A stretch of DNA of 64,000 nt from Ewingella americana. GTDB lineage: Bacteria > Pseudomonadota > Gammaproteobacteria > Enterobacterales > Enterobacteriaceae. The position numbers and the translations under genes were made by a program. The stretch is taken from positions 23,965 to 87,964 of the forward strand of contig NZ_RCZD01000018.1 in NCBI RefSeq assembly GCF_006438725.1. The letters run 5' to 3'. The notes under the pieces are model-generated. The model searched no databases. It was not told the origin of the DNA and saw nothing but the letters and a program-made list of their open reading frames with translations. Below, one piece after another: positions 1-9,970 of this stretch (its first letter is position 1; each line of letters starts with the position of its first letter).

Positions 1-88
1 CGACGTCGACTACGCTCAGGCGTCTGCGGAACTGGCTAAGGCGATCGCGAAACTTCGCGTTATCGAATTGACCAGAAAAGCGATGTAA
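1..88 (+). CDS. atpC: ATP synthase F1 epsilon subunit, C-terminal end (partial)
   Basis: Only the last 28 codons are in the window, read in the frame starting at base 2 and ending in TAA at 86-88. The peptide ends ELAKAIAKLRVIELTRKAM, which matches the helical C-terminal domain of enterobacterial AtpC almost residue for residue. Epsilon is the central-stalk subunit of F1Fo ATP synthase and can inhibit ATP hydrolysis. It is the last gene of the atp operon in enterics, consistent with the terminator that follows at once and with glmU coming next. Confidence 0.95.
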   Translation, partial: DVDYAQASAELAKAIAKLRVIELTRKAM

Positions 89-105
89 CGGCATCAGTTG
101 AAAAG

Positions 106-130
106 GCGACCTTCGGGTCGCTTTTTTTTT
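106..130 (+). terminator. atp operon terminator
   Basis: Stem GCGAC (106-110) pairs with GTCGC (117-121) around a CTTCGG-type loop and runs into nine T residues (122-130). It lies 18 bases after the atpC stop, a classic intrinsic terminator. Confidence 0.9.
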
Positions 131-300
131 GCCTTTAAAAAAGCCCTTTTTCAGCGTCATTCTCATGACATCACCGCATGTTAAGTGGAATACTAGACAC
201 CAAAGCAGACGCTTTATGGTCGATTTACTCTCTATCGTCTATAGCGTGTTCACCCCTTGCTGGCTGTGGCCTGCAGGCGGTTTTTGATGCGAAATATGTA

Positions 301-325
301 GTAATCCTGTTACCTAACAGGTTAC
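301..325 (+). promoter_or_regulatory. inverted repeat upstream of glmU
   Basis: CCTGTTA (306-312) and TAACAGG (315-321) form a 7-bp perfect palindrome. Allowing one bulged base, the arms extend to GTAA and TTAC (301-325). A third copy of the half-site, CAGGTTACCTA, directly abuts the glmU start (350-360). It could be an operator or a hairpin in the glmU leader. In E. coli the glmUS promoters here are controlled by NagC, but I do not recognise a clean NagC box. Confidence 0.4.
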
Positions 326-359
326 TTTTGTCCCTCAAATTGGATTTGTCAGGTTACCT

Positions 360-1730
360 ATGTCTAACAGCGCATTGAGTGTTGTGATCCTTGCCGCAGG
401 CAAGGGGACACGCATGTACTCCAATCTTCCTAAAGTTCTCCATCCACTGGCGGGTAAGCCGATGGTTCAGCATGTTATTGATGCTGCGACGCGTCTTGGC
501 GCGAGTAATGTTCATTTGGTGTATGGCCACGGCGGTGACTTGCTCAAGCAGATGCTGGCAGGCAGCGGGTTAAACTGGGTTTTACAGGCTGAGCAATTGG
601 GAACTGGTCACGCAATGCAGCAGGCAGCGCCGCATTTTGCCGATGACGAAGATGTACTGATGCTGTACGGCGACGTGCCGCTTATCACCGTCGATACGCT
701 GGAGAAATTACTCAAAGCGAAGCCTGAAGGTGGCATTGGATTACTGACCGTTGTGCTGGATAACCCGACCGGTTATGGCCGCATCGTGCGTGAAAACGGC
801 AAGGTCACAGGTATCATCGAACAAAAAGATGCCACTGCCGATCAGCTGAAAATCAACGAAATTAACACCGGTATTCTGGTGGCCAACGGGGCATCGTTCA
901 AACGCTGGTTGAGTCAGCTCAACAACAATAATGCTCAGGGTGAATATTACATCACCGACATTATTGCCATGGCCCACGCCGAAGGGCACCAGATTGCTAC
1001 CGTCCACCCGGCGCGCAATAGCGAAGTGGATGGCGTAAACAACCGGCTGCAACTTTCCCATCTGGAACGCGTCTATCAGAGCGAACAGGCGGAGCGCCTG
1101 CTTCTGGCTGGCGTGATGCTACTGGACCCAGCGCGCTTCGATCTGCGCGGCGAGCTTTCCCACGGTATCGATGTGCAGATTGACGTCAATGTGATCATGG
1201 AAGGCCAGGTTAAGCTTGGCGATCGTGTCAAAATTGGTGCCGGTTGTGTGCTCAAAAACTGCGTGATTGGCGATGACTGCGAAATCAGCCCGTACAGCGT
1301 GTTCGAAAACGCCGTGCTGGAAGCTGACTGCACCGTTGGCCCGTTTGCCCGCTTACGTCCGGGAACTGAACTGGCGCAGGGCGCGCACGTCGGCAACTTT
1401 GTTGAAGTTAAAAAAGCGCGTCTGGGTAGAGGCTCGAAAGCGGGCCATCTCTCTTACCTGGGCGATGCTGACATCGGCGACAACGTGAATATCGGCGCGG
1501 GCACCATTACCTGTAACTATGATGGTGTGAATAAGCACAAGACGATTATTGGCAACGATGTTTTCGTCGGTTCTGACACCCAACTGGTGGCGCCGGTGAC
1601 CGTCGGCCATAATGTGACCATTGCGGCCGGCACCACGGTGACCCGTGACGTCCCCGACAATGGCCTGTTGCTGAGCCGTGTACCTCAGGTGCATAAACCT
1701 GATTGGCAGCGTCCGCTGAAGAAAAAATAG
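360..1730 (+). CDS. glmU: bifunctional GlcNAc-1-P uridyltransferase / GlcN-1-P acetyltransferase GlmU
   Basis: GlmU makes UDP-N-acetylglucosamine, precursor of peptidoglycan and LPS, by acetylating glucosamine-1-phosphate and then transferring UMP from UTP. The 456 residues equal the usual enterobacterial length. The N-terminal pyrophosphorylase domain opens with the nucleotide-binding loop LAAGKGTRM at residues 11-19. The second half is a left-handed beta-helix of hexapeptide repeats carrying the acetyltransferase site. ATG 360 gives the family N-terminus [14 protein letters not shown]. It is followed by glmS, which completes the amino-sugar branch. Confidence 0.98.
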   Translation: MSNSALSVVILAAGKGTRMYSNLPKVLHPLAGKPMVQHVIDAATRLGASNVHLVYGHGGDLLKQMLAGSGLNWVLQAEQLGTGHAMQQAAPHFADDEDVLMLYGDVPLITVDTLEKLLKAKPEGGIGLLTVVLDNPTGYGRIVRENGKVTGIIEQKDATADQLKINEINTGILVANGASFKRWLSQLNNNNAQGEYYITDIIAMAHAEGHQIATVHPARNSEVDGVNNRLQLSHLERVYQSEQAERLLLAGVMLLDPARFDLRGELSHGIDVQIDVNVIMEGQVKLGDRVKIGAGCVLKNCVIGDDCEISPYSVFENAVLEADCTVGPFARLRPGTELAQGAHVGNFVEVKKARLGRGSKAGHLSYLGDADIGDNVNIGAGTITCNYDGVNKHKTIIGNDVFVGSDTQLVAPVTVGHNVTIAAGTTVTRDVPDNGLLLSRVPQVHKPDWQRPLKKK

Positions 1731-1746
1731 AAATTTTGCCGCTACC

Positions 1747-1830
1747 GTTAAATCAGGCGTAGTTCGCTATGCCTGATTTAACCTCCGATGTTTTGGTTTG
1801 TATTTTCTCCGCGAGAATGCAGACCAAAAC
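1747..1830 (+). promoter_or_regulatory. two consecutive stable hairpins in the glmU-glmS intergenic RNA
   Basis: Hairpin 1 (1747-1782) has arms GTTAAATCAGGC and GCCTGATTTAAC and continues through a further GTAG/CTAT pairing to a TTCG tetraloop. Hairpin 2 (1790-1830) has outer arms GTTTTGGT and ACCAAAAC with a partly paired interior around CTCCGCGAG. Neither is followed by a T tract, so they look like processing or stabilising structures in a glmUS co-transcript, not terminators. In E. coli the glmUS message is cut near the glmU stop; the same may hold here. Confidence 0.6.
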
Positions 1831-1900
1831 ATAATAATCCCCAACTTCTACCAGGCTCGGGGAACCCGGAAAAAACCGGATATCAATCAGGTCAGGCTTC

Positions 1901-1941
1901 AAACAAGGTCTGTGAACAGACCTTAAATAGGAATAAAACTG
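1901..1941 (+). promoter_or_regulatory. glmS leader hairpin next to the ribosome binding site (GlmZ-type control region)
   Basis: AAGGTCTG (1905-1912) pairs perfectly with CAGACCTT (1917-1924) over a TGAA loop. The stem ends a few bases before the weak Shine-Dalgarno TAGGA (1928-1932) and the glmS ATG at 1942. In E. coli the Hfq-dependent sRNA GlmZ opens an inhibitory stem in this leader by pairing with its left arm, and as I recall its seed contains CAGACC. The left arm here is complementary to such a seed. Assignment is by position and complementarity only. Confidence 0.6.
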
Positions 1942-3771
1942 ATGTGTGGAATTGTTGGCGCAGTAGCGCAACGCGATATAGCTGAGATTCTGTTGGAAGG
2001 TTTACGCCGCCTCGAGTACCGAGGTTATGATTCGGCCGGTCTGGCCGTGATTGATGAACAGGGTAAAATGGGGCGCTTGCGTCGTCTGGGCAAAGTCCAG
2101 ATGCTGGCTGATGCACTGGATGAACACCCTCTGCACGGCGGTACCGGTATTGCTCACACCCGCTGGGCAACGCACGGCGAACCTTCCGAAGCGAATGCTC
2201 ACCCACATGTATCTGATCACATTGCGATTGTGCATAACGGTATTATCGAAAACCACGAACCCTTGCGTGAATTGCTGATCGAACGCGGTTACCGTTTTGA
2301 TTCCGAAACGGACACCGAAGTCATTGCGCATCTGGTGCATTGGGAACAACTTCAGGGCGGTACGCTGCTGGAAGTGGTCCAGCGTGTTATCCCGCAACTG
2401 CGTGGCGCCTACGGCACGGTGGTGATGGACAGCCGTGATCCCTCTCTTCTGGTCGCCGCCCGTTCCGGTAGCCCACTGGTGATTGGTCGTGGCGTGGGTG
2501 AAAATTTCATCGCTTCCGACCAACTGGCACTTTTGCCTGTCACCCGTCGTTTCCTGTTCCTGGAAGAAGGCGATGTCGCAGAAGTGAAACGTCGCTCCGT
2601 CAGCGTGTATGACAAAAAAGGTCATGCGGTAGAACGCCAGGAGATCGAATCCAAAGTGCAGTACGACGCCGGTGATAAAGGCGAGTTCCGTCACTACATG
2701 CAAAAAGAGATCTACGAACAGCCGCTGGCGATTAAAAACACGCTGGCGGGGCGTTTCAGTCACGGGCAGGTGGATCTGAGTGAACTTGGCGAGAAAGCTG
2801 ACGAGATCCTCTCACGCGTTCAACATGTACAGATCATCGCATGCGGCACCTCCTATAACTCCGGTATGGTCGCGCGTTATTGGTTCGAATCGCTGGCGGG
2901 CATGCCATGTGATGTGGAAATCGCCTCTGAATTCCGCTATCGCAAATCTGCCGTTCGTCCGGGCAGTCTTATCATCACGCTGTCGCAGTCTGGCGAAACC
3001 GCTGATACGCTGGCCGCACTGCGTTTGTCTAAAGAGCTGGGTTATCTCGGCTCTCTGGCAGTGTGTAACGTTGCCGGCTCTTCGCTGGTGCGTGAATCCG
3101 ATCTGGCGCTGATGACCAAAGCCGGCACTGAAATCGGTGTGGCGTCGACCAAAGCGTTTACCACGCAACTGGCCGTTCTGCTGATGCTGGTGGCGCGTAT
3201 GGGGCGTCTGAAAGGGATGGACGAGAAAGTCGAACACGACATCGTTCACGCGCTTCAGGCGTTGCCTGCGCGTATCGAACAGATGCTGTCGCTGGATAAA
3301 ACCATCGAATCTCTGGCGGAAGGGTTCTCTGACAAGCATCACGCGCTGTTCCTTGGTCGTGGCGATCAATACCCGATTGCCATGGAAGGTGCGCTGAAGT
3401 TGAAAGAGATTTCCTACATTCATGCGGAAGCCTATGCGGCAGGCGAGCTGAAACACGGCCCGCTGGCATTGATCGACGCCGATATGCCAGTCATCGTGGT
3501 GGCACCAAACAACGAACTGCTGGAAAAGCTCAAGTCGAATATCGAAGAAGTGCGCGCCCGTGGCGGTTTGCTGTATGTTTTCGCCGATCAAGATGCCGGT
3601 TTCACCGACAGCGACGGCATGAAGATTATTCAGCTGCCGCATGTGGAAGAGATCGTTGCCCCGATTTTCTATACCGTGCCGTTACAGCTGTTGTCCTACT
3701 ATGTGGCGCTGATCAAAGGCACCGACGTAGACCAGCCACGTAACCTGGCGAAGTCTGTGACGGTAGAATAA
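1942..3771 (+). CDS. glmS: glutamine--fructose-6-phosphate aminotransferase GlmS
   Basis: GlmS forms glucosamine-6-phosphate from fructose-6-phosphate and glutamine, the first committed step of amino-sugar synthesis. The 609 residues match the family length. The protein starts MCGIVGAV, so Cys2 becomes the N-terminal nucleophile of the class II glutaminase domain after Met removal. Two SIS sugar-isomerase domains follow (about 290-430 and 460-600), and the C-terminus [13 protein letters not shown] is the conserved tail. It follows glmU after a 211-base leader rich in hairpins, where post-transcriptional feedback by GlmY/GlmZ is expected. Confidence 0.98.
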   Translation: MCGIVGAVAQRDIAEILLEGLRRLEYRGYDSAGLAVIDEQGKMGRLRRLGKVQMLADALDEHPLHGGTGIAHTRWATHGEPSEANAHPHVSDHIAIVHNGIIENHEPLRELLIERGYRFDSETDTEVIAHLVHWEQLQGGTLLEVVQRVIPQLRGAYGTVVMDSRDPSLLVAARSGSPLVIGRGVGENFIASDQLALLPVTRRFLFLEEGDVAEVKRRSVSVYDKKGHAVERQEIESKVQYDAGDKGEFRHYMQKEIYEQPLAIKNTLAGRFSHGQVDLSELGEKADEILSRVQHVQIIACGTSYNSGMVARYWFESLAGMPCDVEIASEFRYRKSAVRPGSLIITLSQSGETADTLAALRLSKELGYLGSLAVCNVAGSSLVRESDLALMTKAGTEIGVASTKAFTTQLAVLLMLVARMGRLKGMDEKVEHDIVHALQALPARIEQMLSLDKTIESLAEGFSDKHHALFLGRGDQYPIAMEGALKLKEISYIHAEAYAAGELKHGPLALIDADMPVIVVAPNNELLEKLKSNIEEVRARGGLLYVFADQDAGFTDSDGMKIIQLPHVEEIVAPIFYTVPLQLLSYYVALIKGTDVDQPRNLAKSVTVE

Positions 3772-3798
3772 GCCCCTTCAGTTCTGTCATATGCCTCT

Positions 3799-3824
3799 AA
3801 GCGCCTTTCGTGGGCGCTTTTTTC
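3799..3824 (+). terminator. glmS terminator
   Basis: AAGCGCC (3799-3805) pairs with GGCGCTT (3813-3819) and is followed by a T-rich tract. It closes the glmUS unit and also shows that an upstream in-frame start for the next gene at 3810 would lie inside a terminator. Confidence 0.9.
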
Positions 3825-3881
3825 TTTCTGTGTGTTCGCAACCTGACGTATAGTCCGCCTTTTACGGAGAAACTCTGCGCA

Positions 3882-4613
3882 ATGTTGACCCACCCATCCA
3901 TTCGAATTAACAAATACATCAGCGATAGCGGCATCTGCTCTCGCCGCGATGCCGATCGTTATGTCGAACAGGGGACTGTTTTTATTAACGACGTACAGGT
4001 CGGATTTGGTGCTCAGGTATTTGTCGGGGATGTGGTGAAAATGAATGGCCAGCTTATCGGGCCGCGCGATGAAGACGAGTTGGTGCTGATCGCGCTGAAT
4101 AAACCGGTGGGGATCATTACTACGATGGACGAGCGTTTGCCGGATAACATCACGGTTCTCATTAACCACAACAAACGCATCTTTCCTGTCGGGCGTTTGG
4201 ATAAAGACTCGCGGGGGCTGATCTTATTGACCAATCACGGCGATCTGTTCAACAAGATACTGCGTGCGGGCAATGGTCACGAAAAAGAGTACGTGGTTAC
4301 TGTCAATAAGCCGGTAACTGACGAATTTATTCTCGGCATGAGCGCGGGTGTGCCGATACTGGGTACCGTGACAAAAAAATGCCAAGTGACGAAAGAGTCG
4401 GACTTTGTGTTTCGTATCACGCTGGTGCAGGGGCTCAATCGTCAGATTCGCCGCATGGCTAAGCATTTTGGCTATGAAGTGACCCGGCTTGAACGCATAC
4501 GCATTATGAACATCAATCTGGACGGGTTGCCGCTGGGTGAATCACGAGACTTGACCAACGATGAGCTGAGCGAGTTATTTAAACGTATTGAAAATTCAGC
4601 GTCCGATGATTAA
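3882..4613 (+). CDS. rluF: 23S rRNA pseudouridine(2604) synthase RluF
   Basis: RluF isomerises U2604 of 23S rRNA, and in E. coli also acts on tRNA-Tyr. An S4 RNA-binding domain lies at about residues 6-60 ([20 protein letters not shown]). The catalytic aspartate is D107 in GRLDKDSRG, the same number as in E. coli RluF. The late motif [18 protein letters not shown] is typical of the RsuA/RluB/E/F group. ATG 3882 is preferred because an in-frame start at 3810 would fall within the glmS terminator. At 243 aa it lacks the basic C-terminal tail of E. coli RluF. The gene stands alone. Confidence 0.93.
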   Translation: MLTHPSIRINKYISDSGICSRRDADRYVEQGTVFINDVQVGFGAQVFVGDVVKMNGQLIGPRDEDELVLIALNKPVGIITTMDERLPDNITVLINHNKRIFPVGRLDKDSRGLILLTNHGDLFNKILRAGNGHEKEYVVTVNKPVTDEFILGMSAGVPILGTVTKKCQVTKESDFVFRITLVQGLNRQIRRMAKHFGYEVTRLERIRIMNINLDGLPLGESRDLTNDELSELFKRIENSASDD

Positions 4614-4665
4614 CCGGCGAAAAAGCGCAGGTTAATCAGTCCGCCTATCGTTTTGACAGATTTTA

Positions 4666-6294
4666 TCACCCATGCCTTTTTTTACTCCTGCCTTCAGTTC
4701 TCTCCAGCGTCACCGGAATTTTCCCTGTCCCCATTAAAAACAGCAACGTCATTACTGTCATGGATAGTAGGCCTGCACGGGTCACTCTTGCGCGCGATCG
4801 CTGATAAATCGGGGTGAGCACCGCCAGATCCTGCGGGGCAGCCCCGCTTTTCACTATCATCGTCTGGAAACCCGCATCACTGAGATAGGGAATGACCGTC
4901 AGGTTTTTTACCGTCTGGAAGGTTTGCGGGCTCAGCGTGGACACTTCGGCGGTAAATTTCTTCATGCTGAAGGTCATCGCGGTCAGCATCACCATACTGA
5001 CTAACGCGACGCCCAATGCCTGCCCGATATCTCGGGCCGCCGCCTGAATCCCGCCCGACTGCTGAGCATCTCGTTCCGGTAAGGCGCTGGTGATAAGAAA
5101 GGGAGCATTCGCGGCAACCGTGCCCATACTGGCACCAATTAAACATAGCCCCGACGTCACGATAATCATGTTGAAACTCAGCCCCTCAATGCCGCAGGCT
5201 GTGAGGGCCGAGCCGGCGATCCCCAGTAATAAACCAACCCGGCATTGCCGTTTTGGATTACGTTGCTGGAAAATTAAAGGCAAACCCATCGAGGAGCCTG
5301 CCAGACAGAGGGCAAACGGAATGATCATCAGGCCGGTATGAACGGCATTCAGCCCCGCCACCACTTGTACAAAACTGACCACCACGAAAATCCCCGAACT
5401 GTAGGCGAAGAAAATATACATCGTGAGGTATAAGCCCGCGCGCACCTGCGGTGTGCGTAAAAAAGATTGCGGGATCATGGCGCTGCCAGAGGCGGTTTCG
5501 CGGAATTTTTCCCAGCGCAGCATCACTATCAGAATCAGCAGACCGCCTGCGACCAGCGCCAAAGCCGGGCTAAAGCCGAAAAGAGTAAAGGGCGGGCTGA
5601 ACGGGGTTAACAGTCCCCAGGTAGATATCTGCAAAATACCAAAGACCACGAAAAACAGACCGAGCGTTGAAAGGATAAAACCAGCAAAATCAAAACCAAC
5701 ACGCCGTTCCGGTTTGGCGGGTGAGGGAATCAAACGCGAGCAGACCAGTATTACGACCGCCAGCCCGGCCAGAACACCGAAGGCCCAGCGCCAGCCCAAT
5801 GTATCGAGCAGTAAACCACACAGCACCGGGCCCATCGCAAAAGAGAAACCGCTGGCGGCGCCAAGCGCACCAAAGGCGATAGCCTGCTGGCGCCCCTGAA
5901 AACTGCCGGTAATAATGCCAAATACCGCCGGAATCATCAGACTCCCGCCAATGCCTGCCAGGATCCTTGCTGCCCAGATAAAAACGGTTATTGAGGGTGA
6001 AAAAACCGCGATAGCTTCAGCCAGAAAATAGAGAATGCAGCCAGTGCGGAAGGTTTTACGCCAGCCGATAATCAGCCCCAACATGCCGCCTGCAATCATA
6101 AACGTGCCCGCAACCAGCGGATACATGGTGTTTGCGGTACTGATTTGTGACATTGATGCGCCGAGATCGCGGATAAGTGCGCTGGTGGCGATACTCAGGG
6201 TAACGTTATCTGCCGATGCCAGAAACTGAGCCAGGCACAGAACCAGAAGGGGGAGGCCAATGGCCTGTCGGTTAAGGCTTATTTTCTCAGCCAT
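4666..6294 (-). CDS. DHA2-type MFS multidrug exporter (14 TM), second copy
   Basis: An inner-membrane drug:proton antiporter of the EmrB/QacA type, judged from 542 residues with about 14 hydrophobic segments and the early DHA2 signature with Asn-Asp near residue 29 (LASADNVTLSIATSAL). A motif resembling MFS motif C (GALGAASGFSFAMGP) lies near residues 142-156. It is the distal gene of a minus-strand row: amidohydrolase, exporter, this exporter. The neighbouring exporter is a clear paralogue, sharing long blocks such as LVLCLAQ, IGWRKTFR and DAQQSGGIQA. Substrate unknown. Confidence 0.85.
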   Translation of the reverse strand: MAEKISLNRQAIGLPLLVLCLAQFLASADNVTLSIATSALIRDLGASMSQISTANTMYPLVAGTFMIAGGMLGLIIGWRKTFRTGCILYFLAEAIAVFSPSITVFIWAARILAGIGGSLMIPAVFGIITGSFQGRQQAIAFGALGAASGFSFAMGPVLCGLLLDTLGWRWAFGVLAGLAVVILVCSRLIPSPAKPERRVGFDFAGFILSTLGLFFVVFGILQISTWGLLTPFSPPFTLFGFSPALALVAGGLLILIVMLRWEKFRETASGSAMIPQSFLRTPQVRAGLYLTMYIFFAYSSGIFVVVSFVQVVAGLNAVHTGLMIIPFALCLAGSSMGLPLIFQQRNPKRQCRVGLLLGIAGSALTACGIEGLSFNMIIVTSGLCLIGASMGTVAANAPFLITSALPERDAQQSGGIQAAARDIGQALGVALVSMVMLTAMTFSMKKFTAEVSTLSPQTFQTVKNLTVIPYLSDAGFQTMIVKSGAAPQDLAVLTPIYQRSRARVTRAGLLSMTVMTLLFLMGTGKIPVTLERTEGRSKKRHG

Positions 6295-6405
6295 AGCATT
6301 TTTCCTGATGATTTCAGCTACGCAAAAGCGCGCAACCTGGCAAACAGGATGCGCGCTAAAAATATCGGAATAATAATCGATGTGTTATTACCCGCGCTGC
6401 AACGA

Positions 6406-8076
6406 TTAATTTTTCTTTTTGCGATCCTCCGCGAGGTTATCTGACAGTGCAACTTTGGTTCTCGTTGGCAGATTACGTGTGCCGAACAGGAAGAGCACTG
6501 TCATGAGTGCGGTGGCAATCATCCCGGCGCGTGTCGCGTTTAATCTGGAGGTCTGATAAACCTGCGTCAGGGCCGGAACATCTTTTTGCACGATGCCGTG
6601 GTCAAGCATCAGGGCAGAGAAGCCAGCGTCACTCAGGTAAGGGATCACGGTCATTTCAGACACTTTGGTCTGAGTATCCGGGCTTAATGCCGGGTCGCTA
6701 CGTGCGGCACCCTGAACCCCCATGGTCACTGCCGTCAGCATCACCATGCCGCATACTGCAACACCGATGGCCTGACCCACATTACGGGATGTCGCCTGTA
6801 CGCCACCTGATTGCTGTGCATCCCTTGATGGCAATCCACTGGTCACAATATAGCTGGAATAGGCAGAAACGATACCCATACTCACGCCAATCAAACACAT
6901 ACCCATCGGCACAATGATAGAGAAGCTGGAAGGGCCGAAACCGAAAATACACAGCACCGAGCCGAGTGTGCCGATCAATAACGCTGACTGACACATGCGT
7001 TTCGGATTGGCATTTTTCCACACCACTGGCAGCCCCAGCGAGAAGATCACCACGCCTAAGGCGAAGGGTAAAATCATCAGGCCGGTCTGAATGCCGTTCA
7101 ACCCTGCCACGACCTGCACAAAACTGACCGTCACAAAAATGCCTGAGCCGTAGGCCAGGAAGATAAAGGCTGTCAGATATAAACCGTTGCGAACCTGTGG
7201 TGTTGAGAGGAATGACATCGGGATCAGCGCGCTGCCGACAGAAGCTTCACGATGGCGCTCCCATTTCAGCATCAAAGCCAGCACCACTAAACCAAACAGC
7301 ACCAGGAACGGCGCAGGGCTTAACCCAAAGAGGGTGAACGGTGCGGCGAACGGTGTGAGCAACCCCCAGCTGGAGACTTTCAGGAAGCCAAGAATGACGC
7401 TGAACAGACCGATGACCGTCAGCACGACGCCCGGCAAGTCGAAACGCACTTTGCGTTCTGGTTTTGCTGGTGTTGGGATGATGAAAGAACCGACGAAAAT
7501 CACCACGCACAGGCAGGCGATGGCCGCAAAAGCGTAACGCCAGCCAAACTGGTCCACCAGCGTGCCGCAGATAAGCGGACCTGCTGCAAAAGAGACGCCG
7601 CTGGCCGCGCCGATGGCGCCGAACGCGACGGCCTGATCCCGTCCTTTAAAATTACTGGCGATGAGCCCCAGAACCGATGGGATCATAAAGCTGCCGCCGA
7701 TACCGGAAAGCAGACGGGCACCGTAGGTGAAAATTTGCATATTCGGTGAGAAGAACGCGGTCAGCTCGGCGCAAAACAGTAACGCACAACCGATACGGAA
7801 GGTTTTCTTCCAGCCAATAATCAGCCCGACCATCCCGGCTGCGACCATCAGTGAGCCGGCAGCCAGAGAGTACATGGCGTTAGCAATACTGATTAAATCC
7901 ATCGAGGCATGAAGATCTTTGACCAGCGCGCCCGTGGCGATACTCAGCGTGGCGTTGTCCCCGGAGGTGGAGAGCTGGGCCAGACAAAGCACCAGTAATG
8001 GAAGCCATTTGGCCCATCCTGACACCGAAACGGTGGAGGACGGCACAGCAAGTGGCTGAGTGGCATGTATTGCCAT
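6406..8076 (-). CDS. DHA2-type MFS multidrug exporter (14 TM), first copy
   Basis: A 556-residue, 14-segment transporter of the same family as the gene downstream, with the early Asp motif STSGDNATLSIATGAL and the antiporter-like loop GAIGAASGVSFAAGP. The two copies align end to end, so they arose by tandem duplication. A good Shine-Dalgarno (GAGGTAA on the minus strand) precedes ATG at 8076. Located 152 bases downstream of the amidohydrolase, it may export a substrate or product of that enzyme; this is inference from context. Confidence 0.85.
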   Translation of the reverse strand: MAIHATQPLAVPSSTVSVSGWAKWLPLLVLCLAQLSTSGDNATLSIATGALVKDLHASMDLISIANAMYSLAAGSLMVAAGMVGLIIGWKKTFRIGCALLFCAELTAFFSPNMQIFTYGARLLSGIGGSFMIPSVLGLIASNFKGRDQAVAFGAIGAASGVSFAAGPLICGTLVDQFGWRYAFAAIACLCVVIFVGSFIIPTPAKPERKVRFDLPGVVLTVIGLFSVILGFLKVSSWGLLTPFAAPFTLFGLSPAPFLVLFGLVVLALMLKWERHREASVGSALIPMSFLSTPQVRNGLYLTAFIFLAYGSGIFVTVSFVQVVAGLNGIQTGLMILPFALGVVIFSLGLPVVWKNANPKRMCQSALLIGTLGSVLCIFGFGPSSFSIIVPMGMCLIGVSMGIVSAYSSYIVTSGLPSRDAQQSGGVQATSRNVGQAIGVAVCGMVMLTAVTMGVQGAARSDPALSPDTQTKVSEMTVIPYLSDAGFSALMLDHGIVQKDVPALTQVYQTSRLNATRAGMIATALMTVLFLFGTRNLPTRTKVALSDNLAEDRKKKN

Positions 8077-8149
8077 AAAAATTACCTCGTCAAAGTTTGC
8101 AGAAATAAAATTCTTAAAAAGATTTTGAAAAATGAGCGGCAGGAAGCCG

Positions 8150-8216
8150 TCCGGCTGTTTCCAGCCGGATAAGCATCTTGTCTAAACGGGAGATCCCTGA
8201 CCGGTCAGGTCAGGGG
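8150..8216. promoter_or_regulatory. two hairpins between amidohydrolase and exporter genes
   Basis: CCGGCTG/CAGCCGG (about 8150-8168) and the nested palindrome around CCCTGACC/GGTCAGG (about 8195-8215) lie in the 152-base gap. Neither has a clear T tract on the minus strand. They may attenuate or stabilise the transcript. Confidence 0.4.
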
Positions 8217-8228
8217 TTCAGGCTCAGG

Positions 8229-9878
8229 TTATCGGGAAAGAGGCTGAACTTTACCGCCAAGTACCGTGCCCCAGACCTGAATGTCTTTCAGGCGCATTGG
8301 CTCAACGGTCAGTGGGTTTTCTTCCAGAATGGTGAAATCGGCCAACTTGCCGCACTCAATGCTGCCAATCAGATGATCGAGCTTCATGGTGTACGCGGCG
8401 CCGACGGTCATGGCATGCAGGGCTTCTTCAACGCTGATTTTTTCGCGCTCGCCCAACACGCGGCCTGAGGCGGTAACACGGTTCACGGCGCACCAGCCGG
8501 TAAACAGTGGGTTGATTGGCGTAATGCCGCAGTCACTGTGGAAAGCAAACGGAATTCCATGGCGAACGGCGCTGCCGCAGGCATTCATGCGGTTGGCACG
8601 TTCCGGCCCCATGGTTTTACTGTAATGTTGATCACCCCAGTAGTAGATGTGGTTACTGAAGAAGTTAACGCACATGCCGAGGCTTTTGATGCGTTTGAAC
8701 TGATCTTCGCGCAGCATCTGCGCATGCTGCATAGTGGCGCGATGATTCGCTGCCGGAATGCGGTTCAGGGTTTTCTCTACCGCCTGGATAAAGGCTTCTG
8801 AGGCTTCGTCGCCGTTACAGTGGCAGTGGATCTGATAACCGCGTTTCATGATTTCGTACACCTGATTTTCAACTTCGGCAGGTGTCGCATTCCAGGCACC
8901 ATTCTTCTGGGTTTTGAAATAACCCGGTGCCAGCATCCGGCCGGACCCCCCCTGAATCGAGCCATCGAGGAAGATTTTCATCGGGCCGAAAATCATTTTG
9001 TCGTGACCGTGCTTCATCACATCGACCGCGAACTCCACGGCTTCAATAAAAGGCTTTTTCACAAACGGAGGGCCGTAAGCCACCAGCAGGCGGATTGGAA
9101 ATTCTTCGGCGCGGGTCATACGGATGTAGTTGGCGGCCAGTTCAGGGTTATCAAAGTCGGTTAAGCCCATATCTGCCGCTGAAGTACAGCCTGCGCGGAA
9201 AGCTTCCTGACCAAAATTGCGGATGGCTTGTTCGGTAGTCAGTGCGTCCCAGAAACCGTACTTTTGCAGTACCGGCCCCATGGCAGCAAATTCCACCAGT
9301 TCGCCGTGCAGCGAACCATCTTCGTTTTTAACAATGCCTTCGATTTTGCTGTCAGCATGAATACCGCAATCGGCCAGCGCCGCCGTATTGGCGCCCATCA
9401 GGTGGATGCTCATATGAATCACGGCCACCGGACGGGTGGTAGAAACGCGGTCCAGATGTTGGCGGCCAAGCTTCTCGCTGCCGAAGTAGATAGGGTCGAC
9501 GCCCCAGGCAATCAGCGGCGCGTCCGGGTCAGTCATGGTTTTTTCGACTTTCTGCAGCGCTTCAACCACTTCATCAAATGAACGGCAGCCTTTCCAGACT
9601 TTACCGGTGTGATCCGGGCGGTCGTAAAAACCGACATAAGGGAATTGCCACATGCCGCCGCCGGTGGCGTGCGAGTGGGCTTCAATCAGGCCTGGAATAA
9701 TGACTTTGTCGGCAAAGGTGTTATCAACGACACAATCGCCCCATTCTTTAAGCTCATCCAGTGAACCAACACCCAGGATCCGTCCGTCTTTGACTGCCAC
9801 ATGGCTGGCTTCCGGCTGGGAAGGGCACATAGTGATGATTTTCCGGGCTGAATAAATCACAGTAGTTTGAGCAGACAT
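8229..9878 (-). CDS. amidohydrolase family 3 protein (YtcJ-like metal-dependent hydrolase)
   Basis: A 549-residue member of the amidohydrolase superfamily, group 3, in which a TIM barrel with one or two metals hydrolyses amide or related bonds. Visible landmarks are the first metal motif HSH in PGLIEAHSHATGG, LDGSIQGGSGRM in mid-protein, HCHCNGDE, MQHAQM and the late AFHSDCG, plus the closing beta-sandwich segment GKLADFTILEENPL. ATG 9878 has a good Shine-Dalgarno (CGAGGAT). Longer in-frame starts overlap the divergent regulator and are unlikely. No signal peptide, so probably cytoplasmic. Substrate unknown. Confidence 0.85.
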   Translation of the reverse strand: MSAQTTVIYSARKIITMCPSQPEASHVAVKDGRILGVGSLDELKEWGDCVVDNTFADKVIIPGLIEAHSHATGGGMWQFPYVGFYDRPDHTGKVWKGCRSFDEVVEALQKVEKTMTDPDAPLIAWGVDPIYFGSEKLGRQHLDRVSTTRPVAVIHMSIHLMGANTAALADCGIHADSKIEGIVKNEDGSLHGELVEFAAMGPVLQKYGFWDALTTEQAIRNFGQEAFRAGCTSAADMGLTDFDNPELAANYIRMTRAEEFPIRLLVAYGPPFVKKPFIEAVEFAVDVMKHGHDKMIFGPMKIFLDGSIQGGSGRMLAPGYFKTQKNGAWNATPAEVENQVYEIMKRGYQIHCHCNGDEASEAFIQAVEKTLNRIPAANHRATMQHAQMLREDQFKRIKSLGMCVNFFSNHIYYWGDQHYSKTMGPERANRMNACGSAVRHGIPFAFHSDCGITPINPLFTGWCAVNRVTASGRVLGEREKISVEEALHAMTVGAAYTMKLDHLIGSIECGKLADFTILEENPLTVEPMRLKDIQVWGTVLGGKVQPLSR

Positions 9879-9970
9879 AAATAATCCTCGTAGAGATTTA
9901 ATTTCCCTGGCTCGCCTGATGCGCTGCCAGCGGATTTGTATGATTGGCGCTATGCTATTCCTGATATTGG

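Noticed and set aside
178..378. 66-codon plus-strand frame before glmU
   Set aside because: Overlaps the glmU start, no ribosome binding site, no recognisable protein; it covers the promoter and palindrome region.
3810..3881. Upstream extension of rluF
   Set aside because: It would start inside the glmS terminator, and family homology begins only at 3882.
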